DNA from: Apoderus coryli
Lineage: Eukaryota > Arthropoda > Insecta > Coleoptera > Attelabidae
DNA: 64,000 nucleotides
Assembly (NCBI GenBank): GCA_911728435.2
Contig: OU452203.1
Coordinates: 14,901,651-14,965,650 of the forward strand
Direction of reading: 5' to 3'
Program-made: the position numbers and the translations under genes
Part shown: positions 10,857-21,480 of the stretch, one piece after another
Layout of the letters: each line of letters starts with the position of its first letter
How positions within the stretch are numbered: position 1 is the first letter of the stretch
Notes under the pieces: generated by a model
Seen by the model: the letters and a program-made list of their open reading frames with translations, nothing else
The model's database searches: none
Told to the model about the DNA's origin: nothing

Positions 10857-11032
10857 ATGCTCTGGATTCAAAGAAATATGCGATAATCGCACTTCATTTA
10901 AGGATATGAATATTTTAAATTTAGTTTACAATGATACTAATAAAATGCTCTGGATTCAAAGAAATATGCGATAATCGTACTACATTTAAGGATATGAATA
11001 TTTTAAATTCAGTTAACAATGATAATAATTTC
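10857..11032. repeat. 88-bp tandem duplication
   Basis: The unit ATGCTCTGGATTCAAAGAAA... starts at 10857 and again at 10945, so the period is 88 bp with few differences (for example AATCGCAC versus AATCGTAC). It lies 190-370 bp upstream of the small minus-strand gene and shares words with 8730-9240. Confidence 0.85.
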
Positions 11033-11129
11033 TTTTATTTAAGGTACATGTTTGTTATTATTTTAAAGATGGAGATAATCTATCTGAAATTAAATGTATT
11101 TAAGCCAAATTCGTTTCTTTACATTTAGA

Positions 11130-12260
11130 GGTGGAAATGAAGAATTCGATGCATTGAATTAATTATTTTCATGTGATTAATTCAGTGTAATGTTTTTACT
11201 TTAAATATTTATTATTTTACATTAATAAAAACAAAATAAAGAAATTCATGTACTGAAGTCAAGAGATTTTTTTTTTCTGTGCAGTTCGTCTTCCTTATAA
11301 ATAGTACTTTTATTTGCCGTAAGACGATATTTATTGAGCATATCGGGTTTCTTCAAAATTCGTTTTATTTTAATTTCACATTCGTTCGATTGATACAGTT
11401 TGGAAATTCAATATTTGGAACAAGTCAAAAGGGAAAATTTATGCATCTTTTCGGAAGTCTATATAGTAAAAGTTTGGTTAAAAATCAAAGAGATAGAACA
11501 TATCTACAACTCTCAGTTTTAAAATACATTTATATCCACTGATGTTTAAAAAGAAAACATTCTACAAATTTTAATTTTGCTTTGTTGCACACAGAACCTG
11601 TAGTTTCAAAATTTTCGTGGTCCAATCGACAAAAGTGTATTTAATGCGTTAGTAATTTTTAACGGAAATAAGTTCTTTGAATAATTTGGTTAAATGTCAA
11701 ATAGATCATGACATCTCTTCAAACCTAGAAAGTACCCTAAAAATCTTTATAATTGGGATACCCTGTACTTTATAGACACCAGCAGCGTGTAAAAAAAAAT
11801 AATGAGGCGACATTATTATTAACAATTGAGGTTTTCATGCCACCTATACCATAAATTCTAATGTAAAATTTTATTATGTTAAAATGATATTGCAGCATAG
11901 GCATATTTGTTTCGCTTAAATATGTTTAAGCACTAAAATACACGCATTAAACAATATGTTGTCATGAATAAACAATTAACACTAATTGAATAATATACAA
12001 GTAGCTGAATGTACTACGTGAATGTTTCAAGAATAATTTGGCACGCGTGAGGCTATCAATATTTCGTTAAGTAAGTATACTTTAAATGTATTATGTTTTC
12101 CAATGTTTATAATAGATGTTATTAGAATAGACTAGATCAAATTTATGGTGTGGCTTTAAAAAAAAAATAAGGTCATAAGAATCACGTATGAAATTATTTT
12201 ACTTATATTCTATAATTTACATTCATTACAAATATCTTGTGAGGCACTGGAGATAGACCA
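11130..12260. other. No gene recognised; one mariner-type end
   Basis: A+T rich. GGGATACCCTGTA at about 11756-11768 looks like the outer end of an IS630/mariner inverted repeat, but no partner end was found. The 87-codon ORF at 11279-11542 has no recognisable domain. Confidence 0.35.
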
Positions 12261-12263
12261 TAT

Positions 12264-12440
12264 AATAATAATAATAATAAATCGTCTTTATTTTCGACAG
12301 CAACAATATCATAACACTATACATATAACACAGTTAAAACAGTCACTAGATAGGGCGAAGTCTAGCTTAGAGCTACTCAACCCTAAATAGCAACCAACAT
12401 GAGTTAAACAATAGTACACAAATACAAAACTTCACACTAT
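12264..12440 (-). repeat. LINE 3' end with (AAT)n tail, second copy
   Basis: Shares with 905-985 the layout (AAT)n, then CTTTATTT, AGGGCGAAGTCTAGC and AACCCTAAATA. Both are 3' UTR ends of one LINE family on the minus strand. Here only the 3' end is recognised; no RT coding is seen beyond it. Confidence 0.75.
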
Positions 12441-12444
12441 TCTC

Positions 12445-13140
12445 CCAAAACATTTGCCTATCTATAAATCACCATGTGTACGAAATAAAAAAAATAAAAA
12501 AAAAGATCACCCTGTGATTGCACGATTCCACTCTCAAAGGGCAAGACTCTACTAATAATTTAAAATGAATAAAAGGGAAATAATAAGTACTTTTATTTCT
12601 AATTAAAAAATAAATATATTCACTATTTTTATTTTTCAAATCAAAAATCATACATACGTCTCCAACAACACTTAATACCGATTTTTCATTATTGGAAAGA
12701 CGTCCAAGGACAAAATTCTTGAAATTATACGTTATTAGGAGAAATTCTGATGAATTTCTTCATTTTGTGATACCTCAATAATAGTTAAATGGCCATAACT
12801 AGCACAAAATTGTCTCTATGTTATATAAAAATTTAAATTCAAAAGTACCTAAAAACAAAAAAATGTCTAGTTCCGTTTACTAATTTATTTAAATAATTCC
12901 GACATAGGTGTTTTTTATGAAGGATCCATTATTTGTTCTTCTACAATTCGGGTCATTTTTACTTTTTGTTTCAAGACGTTAAACAAGAATTTGAGGGTAA
13001 TAATGTTGGTTAATATTTTAACTTTCTGCAGCCCAATTTAAGTGCACAATAATACCATGAATATCAAAAAAAAAAAAAACAATCATCTCGTTGAACTGTA
13101 ATGCTCTCGGTAAGCCCCTTGCAATGCATGGATTGGTGCC
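12445..13140. other. No gene recognised
   Basis: A+T-rich sequence with A-runs near 12487 and 13068. The minus-strand ORF at 12469-12651 is low-complexity and not supported. Confidence 0.4.
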
Positions 13141-13264
13141 TAGTTTCAAGATAATAAGTCAAAAACAATGGCATATAAAACGCCAGTATACCCCTTTGTC
13201 AACTCTTTTTTGTTAACCATGCAAATGTTCGCACTCACTGTATGTTGTGTAAGATTTGGCAGTT

Positions 13265-13368
13265 CGGATAGTTTTAGTAATTGTATGAATGGCGTTGTCG
13301 AGTCATCATCATGGATCCTGATGATGATGACTCGACAACGCCATTCATACAATTACTAAAACTATCCG
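13265..13368. repeat. Short-spacer inverted repeat, 48-bp perfect arms
   Basis: Arms 13265-13312 and 13321-13368 are exact reverse complements around the 8-nt spacer GGATCCTG. Both arms read STTPFIQLLKLS outward (minus from the left arm, plus from the right), then diverge, which suggests duplication of a coding-like segment. Confidence 0.95.
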
Positions 13369-13400
13369 CTGACGAGTACGAATTACTCCAATTCAGGGTT

Positions 13401-13862
13401 TTATGTTGTGTACTCTGAGATGGCTAAGCATTCGTTGGAGTATGCCTGTCCGTGAGATTTGTTAACGTGGTAATGCTGCTGCACATCAGCAACCACACGA
13501 CCCCTGACAGAAACTGAACTCCGACCCAATGGCATAGTGTCTACGACTGCTGAAATCTGTTGCTGGGGTGTCAATGAATGCGTGAGTAAAATGGTGGGTT
13601 TGCATCCTACGCGACGCTCAAGGGCATGGGATGGAGGCCCTCTGGTGCGATGTATAACGAGATCAAAGTCGTCCATTAGTTGTCGCACTGTTGGGGCTAC
13701 AGGCAGGACGGCTCGCCAAGAGTGCCGTAGCAGAGAAGTCATTATTTGGCCTGACAGTTGTAGAATACGGTCAGATTGAATTACATTATCACTAATTTTT
13801 GATATGGTCGGTTTAAACCAGTCAAAAATCGGCTCATGTGATGAACATTGATTGGCATACAT
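13401..13862 (-). CDS. Unidentified 153-codon ORF in a G+C-rich island
   Basis: The longest open frame outside the intact transposase. It holds several Arg, Gln and Val-rich segments (SVSVRGRVVADVQQHYHV) with no motif I recognise. The plus strand is also open for 80 codons (13537-13779), so the coding strand is not certain. It lies beside the 48-bp palindrome and may belong to an unrecognised mobile element or be a relic of one. No splice sites or start context settle this. Confidence 0.3.
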   Translation of the reverse strand: MYANQCSSHEPIFDWFKPTISKISDNVIQSDRILQLSGQIMTSLLRHSWRAVLPVAPTVRQLMDDFDLVIHRTRGPPSHALERRVGCKPTILLTHSLTPQQQISAVVDTMPLGRSSVSVRGRVVADVQQHYHVNKSHGQAYSNECLAISEYTT

Positions 13863-13869
13863 AACAATT

Positions 13870-15735
13870 AAATAAAGAAGAAGCTAGCTAATGATTATTC
13901 CAAGTGAGTTGGTGTACTCGTTATGGTTATCATTTTCATGGGAAAACAAAACAGCAACTGATTTAGAGACAACAAGCTATAGCTATAGCTTAACGAATAG
14001 TAACTAATTTTTTTGCAGTCACCCTATATTTTATGAAATCTCATGATACTTTATTTTATCGTCTATCCATTAAGTCATTAAATAATTCGATATGCAGTGA
14101 TTCTTCTTTGTTCTTTTTATTTATTTTGTTGTTGTTGTATATGTCTAAACGATTATTATCACAGTCTGCTGTAGAATTACAATGTAAGTAATCATTTTAT
14201 TTTGTTTTATAATATATTATTATATTATGGGGTGCCTGGGAATCATCATGATACACGTATCTTCAATGTACCTACAAAGAAAAACGAAGACGGTATGTTA
14301 GATTTTTTCACATAAAGCTGTCTTGGAAATTTCATACACTGTCACTACATTTTCCACAATGTACCGGTTGTTTCTAAACTCAAACGATTTTTATTAGATA
14401 CCTCGATATTCTTATAGGTATACAGTTTCTACAAATTTCATAATAGCTTATCGCGGAACCACTAAAACCAGTTTCTAAAATTAATGAATCAAAACCTATA
14501 TTATAACAACAAATGAATTTTTGCCCATTTTTTTCTACATTATCATGCTGTATTAATTCGAAAATAATGAAAATAAATTAATTTTTGTTGTATATAAAAG
14601 AGTGTTCTTCATTCAGTCATGAGCGATTTAATTTCACAGGTGTTAAACAAAATCACTATACAGCAGCTTATAGGTGCGAAGCTCTAATTGTTATATACTC
14701 ACTACATATTATAATAAACCGGTTATCGGACTTTTTGTGTAACTTTTCATTTTTTGTAACATATTTAATATGCGAATTAATCTGAAAGCAGATAATTAAT
14801 AACAAATATTGAATTTTAATTAGTGGCAGGTTTTATATAAAGTATATTATGAAAATAACAAACAAAACCAATCAAGTAAAAAGAATTTAAATGATTTATA
14901 TATTGTTCCGATTCATTTCAATATCCTCACAATAAGCATTTAGATGTATACGTTTTGTATCACCGGTAGCAATAACGAGAAACTTTCTTTCAACTGCTGA
15001 ACATTACCTGACAAGTTAATTAGCTTTGGCACAGTTTTATTGATTATAAGACATTTTATAAACAGTGTAATTTAATTTTTGGAATTTCCTAATTGAAGCT
15101 GGTAATAGGTGTCCTGTTCATTGACTATTTCAATGACAGCCTTGAATATTGAAGGGTTTAATTTGACATTTATTGAATATATGCATCGCCCTGTTTTAAA
15201 TAATTATATAGGTACTGACTTAAATCTGAAAAGCCAGACGGACCAATTTCCAATTAATGGAAATTGAATTGTACGATACACTTAGAGAGATTGACTGCAC
15301 TTTTTAACTGTGCTAGATTTCTTCATTTAATCTCAAGTACCTACCCATCTAGGTATTCGTCAGATATTATCAAGTCTGGCTGTCAATATTTGTGTGCCGC
15401 TATGGAAAACGTTCTATAAAGGTCGCTTACAAGAATCATGATCATGATGTTGAGCACAATATAAACCAATAGAAGTTCTGCTCATTGGTTGGCTCGAGGA
15501 ATCCGAGTTTGTAGTAGATGTATTCGTGAACTTTTTTTAGCGTGTGTCTGAGGCTTCTAATTTTAATATTGTAAATAACTTAGGCAGCGACTAATGTAAG
15601 TGAAATTATTATAATAAGATAATCAAGAAAGTTAAAGACAGAGTGGTGTCCGGAGCTAATAGAATTCCTCTTTCCGGAAAGGACACATATATTATGTGCT
15701 GCAACTTTTGATTTAATATACTTATAAAAAGCAAA
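13870..15735. other. No gene recognised
   Basis: A+T-rich sequence without supported coding. Small features only: the self-complementary run CTATAGCTATAG near 13977, and the 66-codon ORF at 14585-14785 without domain or homology signal. Confidence 0.4.
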
Positions 15736-15739
15736 ACTT

Positions 15740-16660
15740 TTAATCTATATGGAAGCAAGATGGATTTTATTATACACTAAATCTATTCGGTTTACCTATT
15801 TGAAATTATTTGAGATCAATCTGCATGAGAGAGTTTTGCAAATGTTAGTGGGTACCATATCAGCGAGGATAGCTGGAAGTTCCACTTCGTCCATTCTAAC
15901 TCTTTTCTCTCAATACGTATTTGATGACCTCCAAAAACCAGATTGATACAATTTATGCTGCAGCATTCCATAGAATAACCATTCAATTATCATAACGAAA
16001 TTTCTTTTTAAAGATAGACGTCAGTTTGTGTTTTACGGTGAGTTCAAGTCATCCAATTATTCTGCGACATTGGAAGGTCCTCAGGGTTCCAACAATGTTT
16101 TTTTGCTTTTCAATAATGACCTTGGCGTTGCTATTGTGTCTGAGAGCTTGAGCTGCGCAGATTACTTAAAGATCTCTGTTAACGAGAGTGAAATTGAGTC
16201 AAATGCGACAGTTAACAACAAAATATCATATAAAATTCTGAGAAGGATAAAGTGTAAAAAATATGACATTATTATGAAAAACGTCTACGGCCACCCATGA
16301 AGTACTGTTCTAAAATAGTGTGAATTAGTAATGGATGGAGATCACATTCCACAGCCTCTGTCATTTGCTACTCGTATAACTAATATTGTAAAAGTGGCAT
16401 GCAAAATACATGGAATTGATGTGAGAAATAGTTTGTTTTTGACGATTGTGATACATTGAAAATTATATATTATGCTTATTCCAAATTAAATATCTATTTT
16501 GTGGAGCAGACGTCTCTCATTTGGAACATATCCCGCTCCTCGCTGATATGGATTACTACAAAAAATATTATGCTTATGACTTATGACTGTTATAATATCA
16601 TGATACAAAAGGTACAACGAAAATGTTGGCAAATACTTTGGTTTTAATAAGAGTGAGGGT
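15740..16660 (+). pseudogene. LINE reverse transcriptase, decayed
   Basis: In order on the plus strand: ERVLQ and LVGTISARI with SSTSSILTLFSQYVFD (RT blocks 1-2, 15820-15940), KDRRQFVFYGEFKS (RT block before motif B, about 16010-16050), then GPQGSN..FLLFNNDL and CADYLKIS (motifs B and C; the YADD box is now CADY) up to 16300. From about 16500 VEQTSLIWN.SRSSLIW and IQKVQRKC match the post-RT block. Stops and frameshifts between these blocks make it non-functional. Confidence 0.8.
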
Positions 16661-16664
16661 TATC

Positions 16665-17640
16665 CCAAGCAAATCATAGTAAATATAACGTAATGCTGAA
16701 TGTTTAATAGCTTAAGGGTGTTTCATCATTCCCCAATTGCAAATGTATAAGGGATGGCTAATTATGCACTTATTTTTTAAGCGTTGTGAAAAATTATTTT
16801 TGAGTATATGTATTGTATCTGATAATTGTCCAGGATTAAAAAAATTCAACCGTTTACAATTCCTTTTTTTAACAAATGACAAACTCACCTAGATTAAGTT
16901 GTCGAAATTATACTTTTATAAAAGGATAGAATGACCCTTTGTCTTAATTCAGTATTATCATTAAAACAGGTTTAAAGACATAACAGTTAGCCAATTAGAA
17001 ATAAATGTTTGTTAATTATCCTGCAAATTTTTACAATAAAGTCCAACGTCCAACTGTTCCTTATCGGAAAAAACCAATGTCAAAAGCCTAAGATTTGAAC
17101 GACCAGGTTATTAACAATGAATTTTAAGCTAGATAAAGTTTATTTTACAATAAACACACAAATAGTTAATTACAAATTGAACTATGATTAATTTATATAA
17201 GCAAATACCAATTGCTCAATAAAAAATCTCACAAATTTAAGTCACGTGACATAACATACCAGCAATAATGTTATATCACTGATTAACATCACAAAGAACA
17301 CGCGTTCAAACACATGTTTGATTATACATCTGACAACGCCCTGTATAGATGCTATTGCAAGGCTCTGGTGAACACGACGCTCGTGGGAGACTTATGTTTT
17401 CCAAGGAAAACGTAGGCGAAAATTGTAGAAGAGAAGAAATAATCGGGGCAGCTCAAACAAAAAAAAAACAATAAATGGATCTATTACTGTTTTATTATAT
17501 AAATAATTATTTTATTCTTGTTCTTGTGTCATGCTATCGTGTTAATGTCGTAGATGAAATGTAGAATGTAGTTTTATATGTTTTGATGGTGTGTATATTA
17601 TTTTATAAAATAAAATCATGCATCGACGACTCGGGTGAAT
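16665..17640. other. No gene recognised
   Basis: A+T-rich, with no ORF, repeat or motif seen. Confidence 0.4.
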
Positions 17641-17876
17641 TTAATTTATGGAAAAGTTCAATTCACTTTGCTCAAGGAATCTGTGGTTAATGAATTGACC
17701 CATTTTTGGGACACCCTTTATAACATACAAAAAATCGGTTGTGTCGCCCCAAAACTTTCCCGACAAGATATAATATAATCGAAAATATATTCCCTGAGCG
17801 GCAAAGTAAAAGCAAATATAGTAAAAGTCTGCAACTATTGAGTGAAATCTAGTCTGCACCTATTGAGTGAAATCTA
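17641..17876. repeat. Interspersed-repeat relics and a 25-bp tandem duplication
   Basis: GACCCATTTTTGGGACACCC at 17698-17717 is nearly repeated at 23412-23432 and looks like a transposon end. Sequence at 17735-17800 (TTGTGTCGCCCCAAAACTTT...) recurs inverted at 54005-54065. At 17827-17851 and 17852-17876 a 25-bp unit (GTCTGCAACTATTGAGTG...) is duplicated head to tail with one difference. Confidence 0.65.
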
Positions 17877-17879
17877 GTC

Positions 17880-19255
17880 AATCAAAATTACTTTGCAAGG
17901 AAAGGAAAATATAAATACAAATAATCGACTTCAGGTTCCAACTGAGGATATGAAGAGATGTGGATAACTCAACAGAACATTGAGCTGTGAAGCACTTCAA
18001 AACCAATAGTCGCCTGTTGTTTCAGAAAAATTGGTAATTTGGCACCTTTGCCTTTGCTTGCTGGAAGTCTTCCGTGTAAGAAAAAAAAAAAGAGATACCT
18101 CAGCCTTCTCTAAGGCCAAGCAATCTGCATAAGTAAACTATTAAAAGATATCTTGTAGACTAAAACGGAAGCATGGTAGTCTGAACGGTTTTGAAATTAA
18201 TATTCTATATATTTTGTCAGTAGTTTGAAAGAAATAATGTGATGCAAATTTCATTTCCTCACGTTATTCAATAAATGACCATAAATTTTCTTTAGAATTT
18301 TTGTTGTAATAGGTACTTAAATTTGTGTTACCAATTATTATTTCCCCAACTAAACGAACCATCTGATTAGGGTTTGTTACAAACTGGTGAAGAAATCGCT
18401 TGCAGGCGATATATTGCTTTTGTGATGCAACTTTCGATGATCGACTTTATTATTATAACGAAAACGTGCCGCTGAAATATCTTTACAACAGTTTTAGTTA
18501 CCTGTGTAATATATTTACGGAAAAACAATTTGAACATGTCTCCGAGCAATTCCTTTATTAAAGTCCATTCTATTTTGACCATAAAATTTTAGAAAGTACA
18601 ATACACATCCATATTGATAACTCATAGTTAGTTAGATCTAAAGAAGCTGCAAGTTGTTATTTATCTCTTTTTTTTCTTCAAATCCCATCTCTTCTTCTAG
18701 TTGGTAGATAACCATATTTGGGGCATCGATTGTAAATAATTCACAATACGTGAATGAAATTGCAATGTGTTTACCTTGGTTATTGTTGACTGCTTTTTGT
18801 TTGGATCTATATTATGCTCGTCTTCGTTTCTTCCTCATTGGTACGTTTGTAATAAATGTGTACCCACGCCAGACTGGAGTAATAATGTAGCTAGAAAATA
18901 CCTGCGACTGCTTGGCGATAAAAGGACGTTGACGTTTAGTATAAGTAAATATTTTATTCTTTTATGTTACATACCACGACTATTATTACCATAAACACTT
19001 GTAATAATTTAGGTTAACAAAAATTTTAACTTTATTGGTATGTAGTTGCTCTTGATTTTCAATTACCAAATACACAGCATATATATTTTGCTCCTTTGAC
19101 CCATTGCTCGAATTATTTAGTGATTTGATGGGGCTTGACGCAAATGTAACTCTATTCTTATTTTTAGGTATCTTATCAAATTACGTATTTCGCGTCCAAC
19201 AGCATTAGCGTTAACTACTGCTTTGCACTGCGCTGCATTTTTTTGCTTGTTACAT
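17880..19255. other. No gene supported
   Basis: A G+C-richer patch at 18840-18940 is open on both strands (plus reads PDWSNNVARKYLRLLGDKR) but has no acceptor upstream and no recognised domain, so it is not called. The remainder is A+T rich. Confidence 0.35.
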
Positions 19256-19257
19256 AA

Positions 19258-19597
19258 CAATGTATGAAACATGGATTGCTCACTATACTCCGGAGTCGAA
19301 AATAGGGTTAACCAAGTGGAGAAGAGAGAGCAAAGCCGGTTAAAGCGTCCGAACACATAACAGTAAGTAGGCAAGATCATGACCTTTCTATTTTCGGAAA
19401 TTGAACGATTTACGATTGAAGTTCCTTCCGCACGCCCATAATCACCACATCTGGGTCCATACTAGTTTTAGCCGTTCCAGAAAAAGATGCATGTTCCAGG
19501 AAATTAGATTTGGCTCCAACGATCAGGTCATAGCCGCAACTGAAGCCAATTTTGTGGCCAAAAACAAATCGTGCTATCCAAAGTTCAGAGAAATGTA
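19258..19597 (+). pseudogene. Mariner transposase relic with internal deletion
   Basis: The plus strand reads YETWIAHYTPESK (the first catalytic motif, normally DETW..HYTPE, with Asp replaced by Tyr) at about 19264-19302. After a short in-between stretch it jumps to RFGSNDQVIAATEANF.AKN and a stop at 19595-19597, the C-terminal region. The middle with the second and third catalytic Asp is gone. Inactive. Confidence 0.75.
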
Positions 19598-19599
19598 GA

Positions 19600-20260
19600 G
19601 TTCAATGCCAATTTGTCAAACATTTTCAAGATACCGAAATATCCTAAATATTTGTATTTGTTTAAAAGAGTTTGTGAACATCACTGGCGTATATATTCTT
19701 ACTAATTATTATAACCGATTTATTTTTTTCCCTGAATCAACTTCGTGAGGGTATACAAAGATTGGATAGCGCGTTATGTTTATATTAAATACAAATAATG
19801 CAGACTCAAGAGGTATAAAGTAAACAAATAAATGTATCGAGACGCCTGAGAATCACGTCTATGGGATCATTCTCAATTTTATTTCCAAAGAGTTTACAAC
19901 TATTAGAATATTTTAAATTATTAATTTTTGTGTGTTTTTTAATCTTGTGTGCTCACACACGACGGGGTTCTAAAGCTACATCCATAAGGGTGAGTTTATC
20001 ACTGAGTAAATTTGTTTTGCACGATTCTCTTTTCGATACATATTATATTATTAATTATCTATGATTTATTTTATCATTTGGCTATTATTGATCTTTTAAT
20101 TTGACAATACAAATTTATTTGACCGAAGTTAAATTAAAAACAAGTCATTATCTATTCTTGATCATATTAAGATTGATATCGAGTAATTATCAGATTTTTC
20201 ATGTTTTATTATTTTATTATCATTGTCTCATTAATCCCGTGCGAAACATCAGTATATTTT
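19600..20260. other. No gene recognised
   Basis: A+T-rich; the ORFs at 19861-20064 and 20101-20289 are hydrophobic, low-complexity readings without a domain. Confidence 0.4.
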
Positions 20261-20261
20261 G

Positions 20262-20640
20262 GTCAGTTATGGAGCAGTACCTTGCGTGACCTTCCCCTAG
20301 TATCATTGCACGCTCTCGACCGTTGTATTATTATTGGAGCGATATCTTGCGTGATATCATTGCACACTCAGTACTAACGTGTGGTCGGTTATGGAGCGGT
20401 ATCTTTCGTGACCTACCTCTGATACCATTGCACGCTCGCGACCGTTGTATTATTATTGGTTAGTGTCTGGAGCGATACCTTGCACACTCAATACTAATTT
20501 ATACCTGGAAAATACCTTACGTGATCTGCCCCTGGTACATGGCCACTCCGAACTAGTGTTATTTTAATTTTGTGATAACTGGACCGATACCTTGCGTGAC
20601 CTTCCCCTGGTATCATTGCATGCTCAGTATATCAATGAAT
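20262..20640. repeat. 122-bp tandem repeat with hairpin cores
   Basis: GTCAGTTATGGAGCAGTACC at 20262 recurs as GTCGGTTATGGAGCGGTATC at 20384 (period 122 bp). Shorter derivatives of the core follow at about 20502 and 20577. The core holds facing GATACC and GGTATC words around TTGCGTGACCTTCCCCT, so each unit can form a small stem-loop, and ends with CATTGCACGCTC. No coding. Confidence 0.8.
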
Positions 20641-20911
20641 GATGTGTCACTGGCATTTTTTTTATTGATTTTTATCTTGATTCTGAATTAAAGTTGTGAA
20701 AGACAACGTGGGTAATATGTCTCAATATCAATGCGGAATTAATTAAGAATAATGCAGAATAAAATACAAGATTTTACATACACACTTGAGTAGAACAAAA
20801 TTGCTCAGACTTTCCTGCTGTTTATTTACAGATACGTCACCTCAGCAAACCAAATAAAGTCTCGGCCCAGATATTGACAAACGTTATTTTAGTTTTTATA
20901 TACTTATTATA

Positions 20912-21275
20912 CAGGGTGGTCCAACGAAAAGTTTGCACCTAGCTTTTCTCTTTTTTTTGTAGTCGAATGCGAAAATGCTCGGACACGTCGATTTTGCTTT
21001 TGAGGGGGACACATTTTAAACATATTTTTCGATCTGCGCCTTTAACCCCCTAGCGGGGGTGAGTAACAACCCTAAAATTTTAAATGGAAAGAGGGGTCTA
21101 ATGACATATCATTTGAAAGGACACAAAATTGTCTTTCTAATGATACCCTATTTGTCGAATTTTACTAAAACAGTTAATACGAAAACGACTTTAAAGACAT
21201 TAAGCCGATAATTTTGGTATTAATGAGAAATACAAATAAGTTTTAATTATTACGACTGAAAACAACTACAATCAT
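20912..21275 (+). repeat. Left terminal inverted repeat
   Basis: Matches 22635-22998 in reverse complement; differences are concentrated in the innermost ~25 bp. The outer end CAGGGTGGTCCAACGAAAAG is partly kept in the decayed relative at 33863. Confidence 0.9.
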
Positions 21276-21480
21276 TTCTAAATTATTTACTTTGAAGAAA
21301 AACGGGATTTCAAAAACACTATCTTATTTATCAGAACTAAATTCCTCACTAATCGTTTGCGTTTTTTGTTGAAATAAAAACTGCAGATACGTGTAGGAAA
21401 AGAATTTACACCGTTTATTTTAGTCTTTTCATTGATTCAGTTTGGTTGCTTCTCAAGTTATTTTACTTTTACCGTACAAA

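Noticed and set aside
18767..18994. Exon-like plus-strand reading with PDWSNNVARKYLRLLGDKR
   Set aside because: No acceptor in reach, no domain, and the other strand is equally open.
21442..21480. Thirteen extra N-terminal codons of the transposase
   Set aside because: They would need a TTG start; ATG 21481 fits the family N-terminus.
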